Positions 5,048 through 5,284 of a stretch of DNA of 5,284 nt are shown one piece after another; the first letter of the stretch is position 1; each line of letters opens with the position of its first letter. The notes under the pieces are model-generated. The model was given only the letters and a program-made list of their open reading frames with translations, had not been told where the DNA came from and made no database searches. Origin of the DNA: Myxococcales bacterium (GTDB lineage Bacteria; Myxococcota; Bradymonadia; UBA7976; UBA1532); NCBI GenBank assembly GCA_020430675.1, contig JAGQJJ010000339.1:1-5284 (forward strand), written 5' to 3'. A program made the position numbers and the translations under genes.

Positions 5048-5284
5048 TCAACCGCGGCCGGGGTGGGCTTCGCGGTGGCGGGCGAACTCGGCGTCGAGCA
5101 GCTTGAGGTTGGCCTCGGCGAGTCGGCGGGCGCTCTCTTCTTCCTCGCGCGCGGTGTCAGCAGCGCGCACCGCTTCGGCCAGCATCGACTCCATGCGCTC
5201 GTGCGTGGCGATCATCTCGTCGAGGTCGCGGGCGCGGGCCTCGCGCAACGCCAGCTCGGCGCGCAGGCGGCGCGCTTCGTCTTC
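5048..5284 (-). CDS. Charged coiled-coil protein, C-terminal part (runs off the right edge)
   Basis: The last 78 codons of a leftward gene are visible, and the frame stays open to the window edge, so the true start lies outside. The TTG at 5248-5246 is just an internal Leu codon. The visible part is rich in Glu, Arg and Ala with regularly spaced Leu and Met (for example ARDLDEMIATHERMESMLAE), typical of one long alpha-helix or coiled coil. There is no Cys, no membrane segment and no recognisable catalytic motif, and it ends in HPGRG. It could be the tail of a structural or signalling protein; the family cannot be named from this fragment. Its stop is 31 bases before the Rrf2 start, so it may be co-transcribed with the sulfur-related genes or merely precede them. 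Confidence 0.7.
   Translation of the reverse strand, partial: EDEARRLRAELALREARARDLDEMIATHERMESMLAEAVRAADTAREEEESARRLAEANLKLLDAEFARHREAHPGRG

Overview
The window is GC-rich throughout and reads as a chromosomal piece of a myxobacterium-like organism (Myxococcota, the former Deltaproteobacteria). This assignment rests on the base composition and on a secreted protein with bacterial thrombospondin type 3 (TSP3) repeats and a MYXO-CTERM-like tail (Cys motif, short hydrophobic stretch, Arg cluster). It is an inference, because there is no rRNA or other phylogenetic marker here.

The left half (1-2697) holds a divergent pair of exported proteins. A partial gene runs leftwards off the edge from position 250. 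A complete 685-residue protein runs rightwards from 640 to 2697. Both start with a clear signal peptide. The mature N-terminus of the left protein closely matches an internal domain of the right protein, so they are paralogues or share a mobile domain. The 389-base gap between them carries both ribosome binding sites, a relatively AT-rich patch with a degenerate direct repeat, and two interleaved inverted repeats.

The middle (2698-2909) is a gap between convergent genes. It contains several inverted repeats that could end transcription, but none has a convincing T-tract.

The right half (2910-5284) is a run of five leftward genes with gaps of 5 to 31 bases, probably one operon. In transcription order they are: the C-terminal end of a charged coiled-coil protein (partial), an Rrf2-family regulator with three cysteines placed to bind an Fe-S cluster, an M67/JAMM metallopeptidase, a LarE-type ATP-dependent sulfur transferase with three cysteines, and a DUF302 protein. 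JAMM peptidases of this type act on sulfur-carrier proteins in known cases, LarE moves sulfur, and IscR/NsrR-type Rrf2 proteins sense Fe-S or redox state. I infer a small sulfur-handling operon under Fe-S or redox control. No sulfur-carrier gene and no larB or larC is visible, so the final product is unknown.
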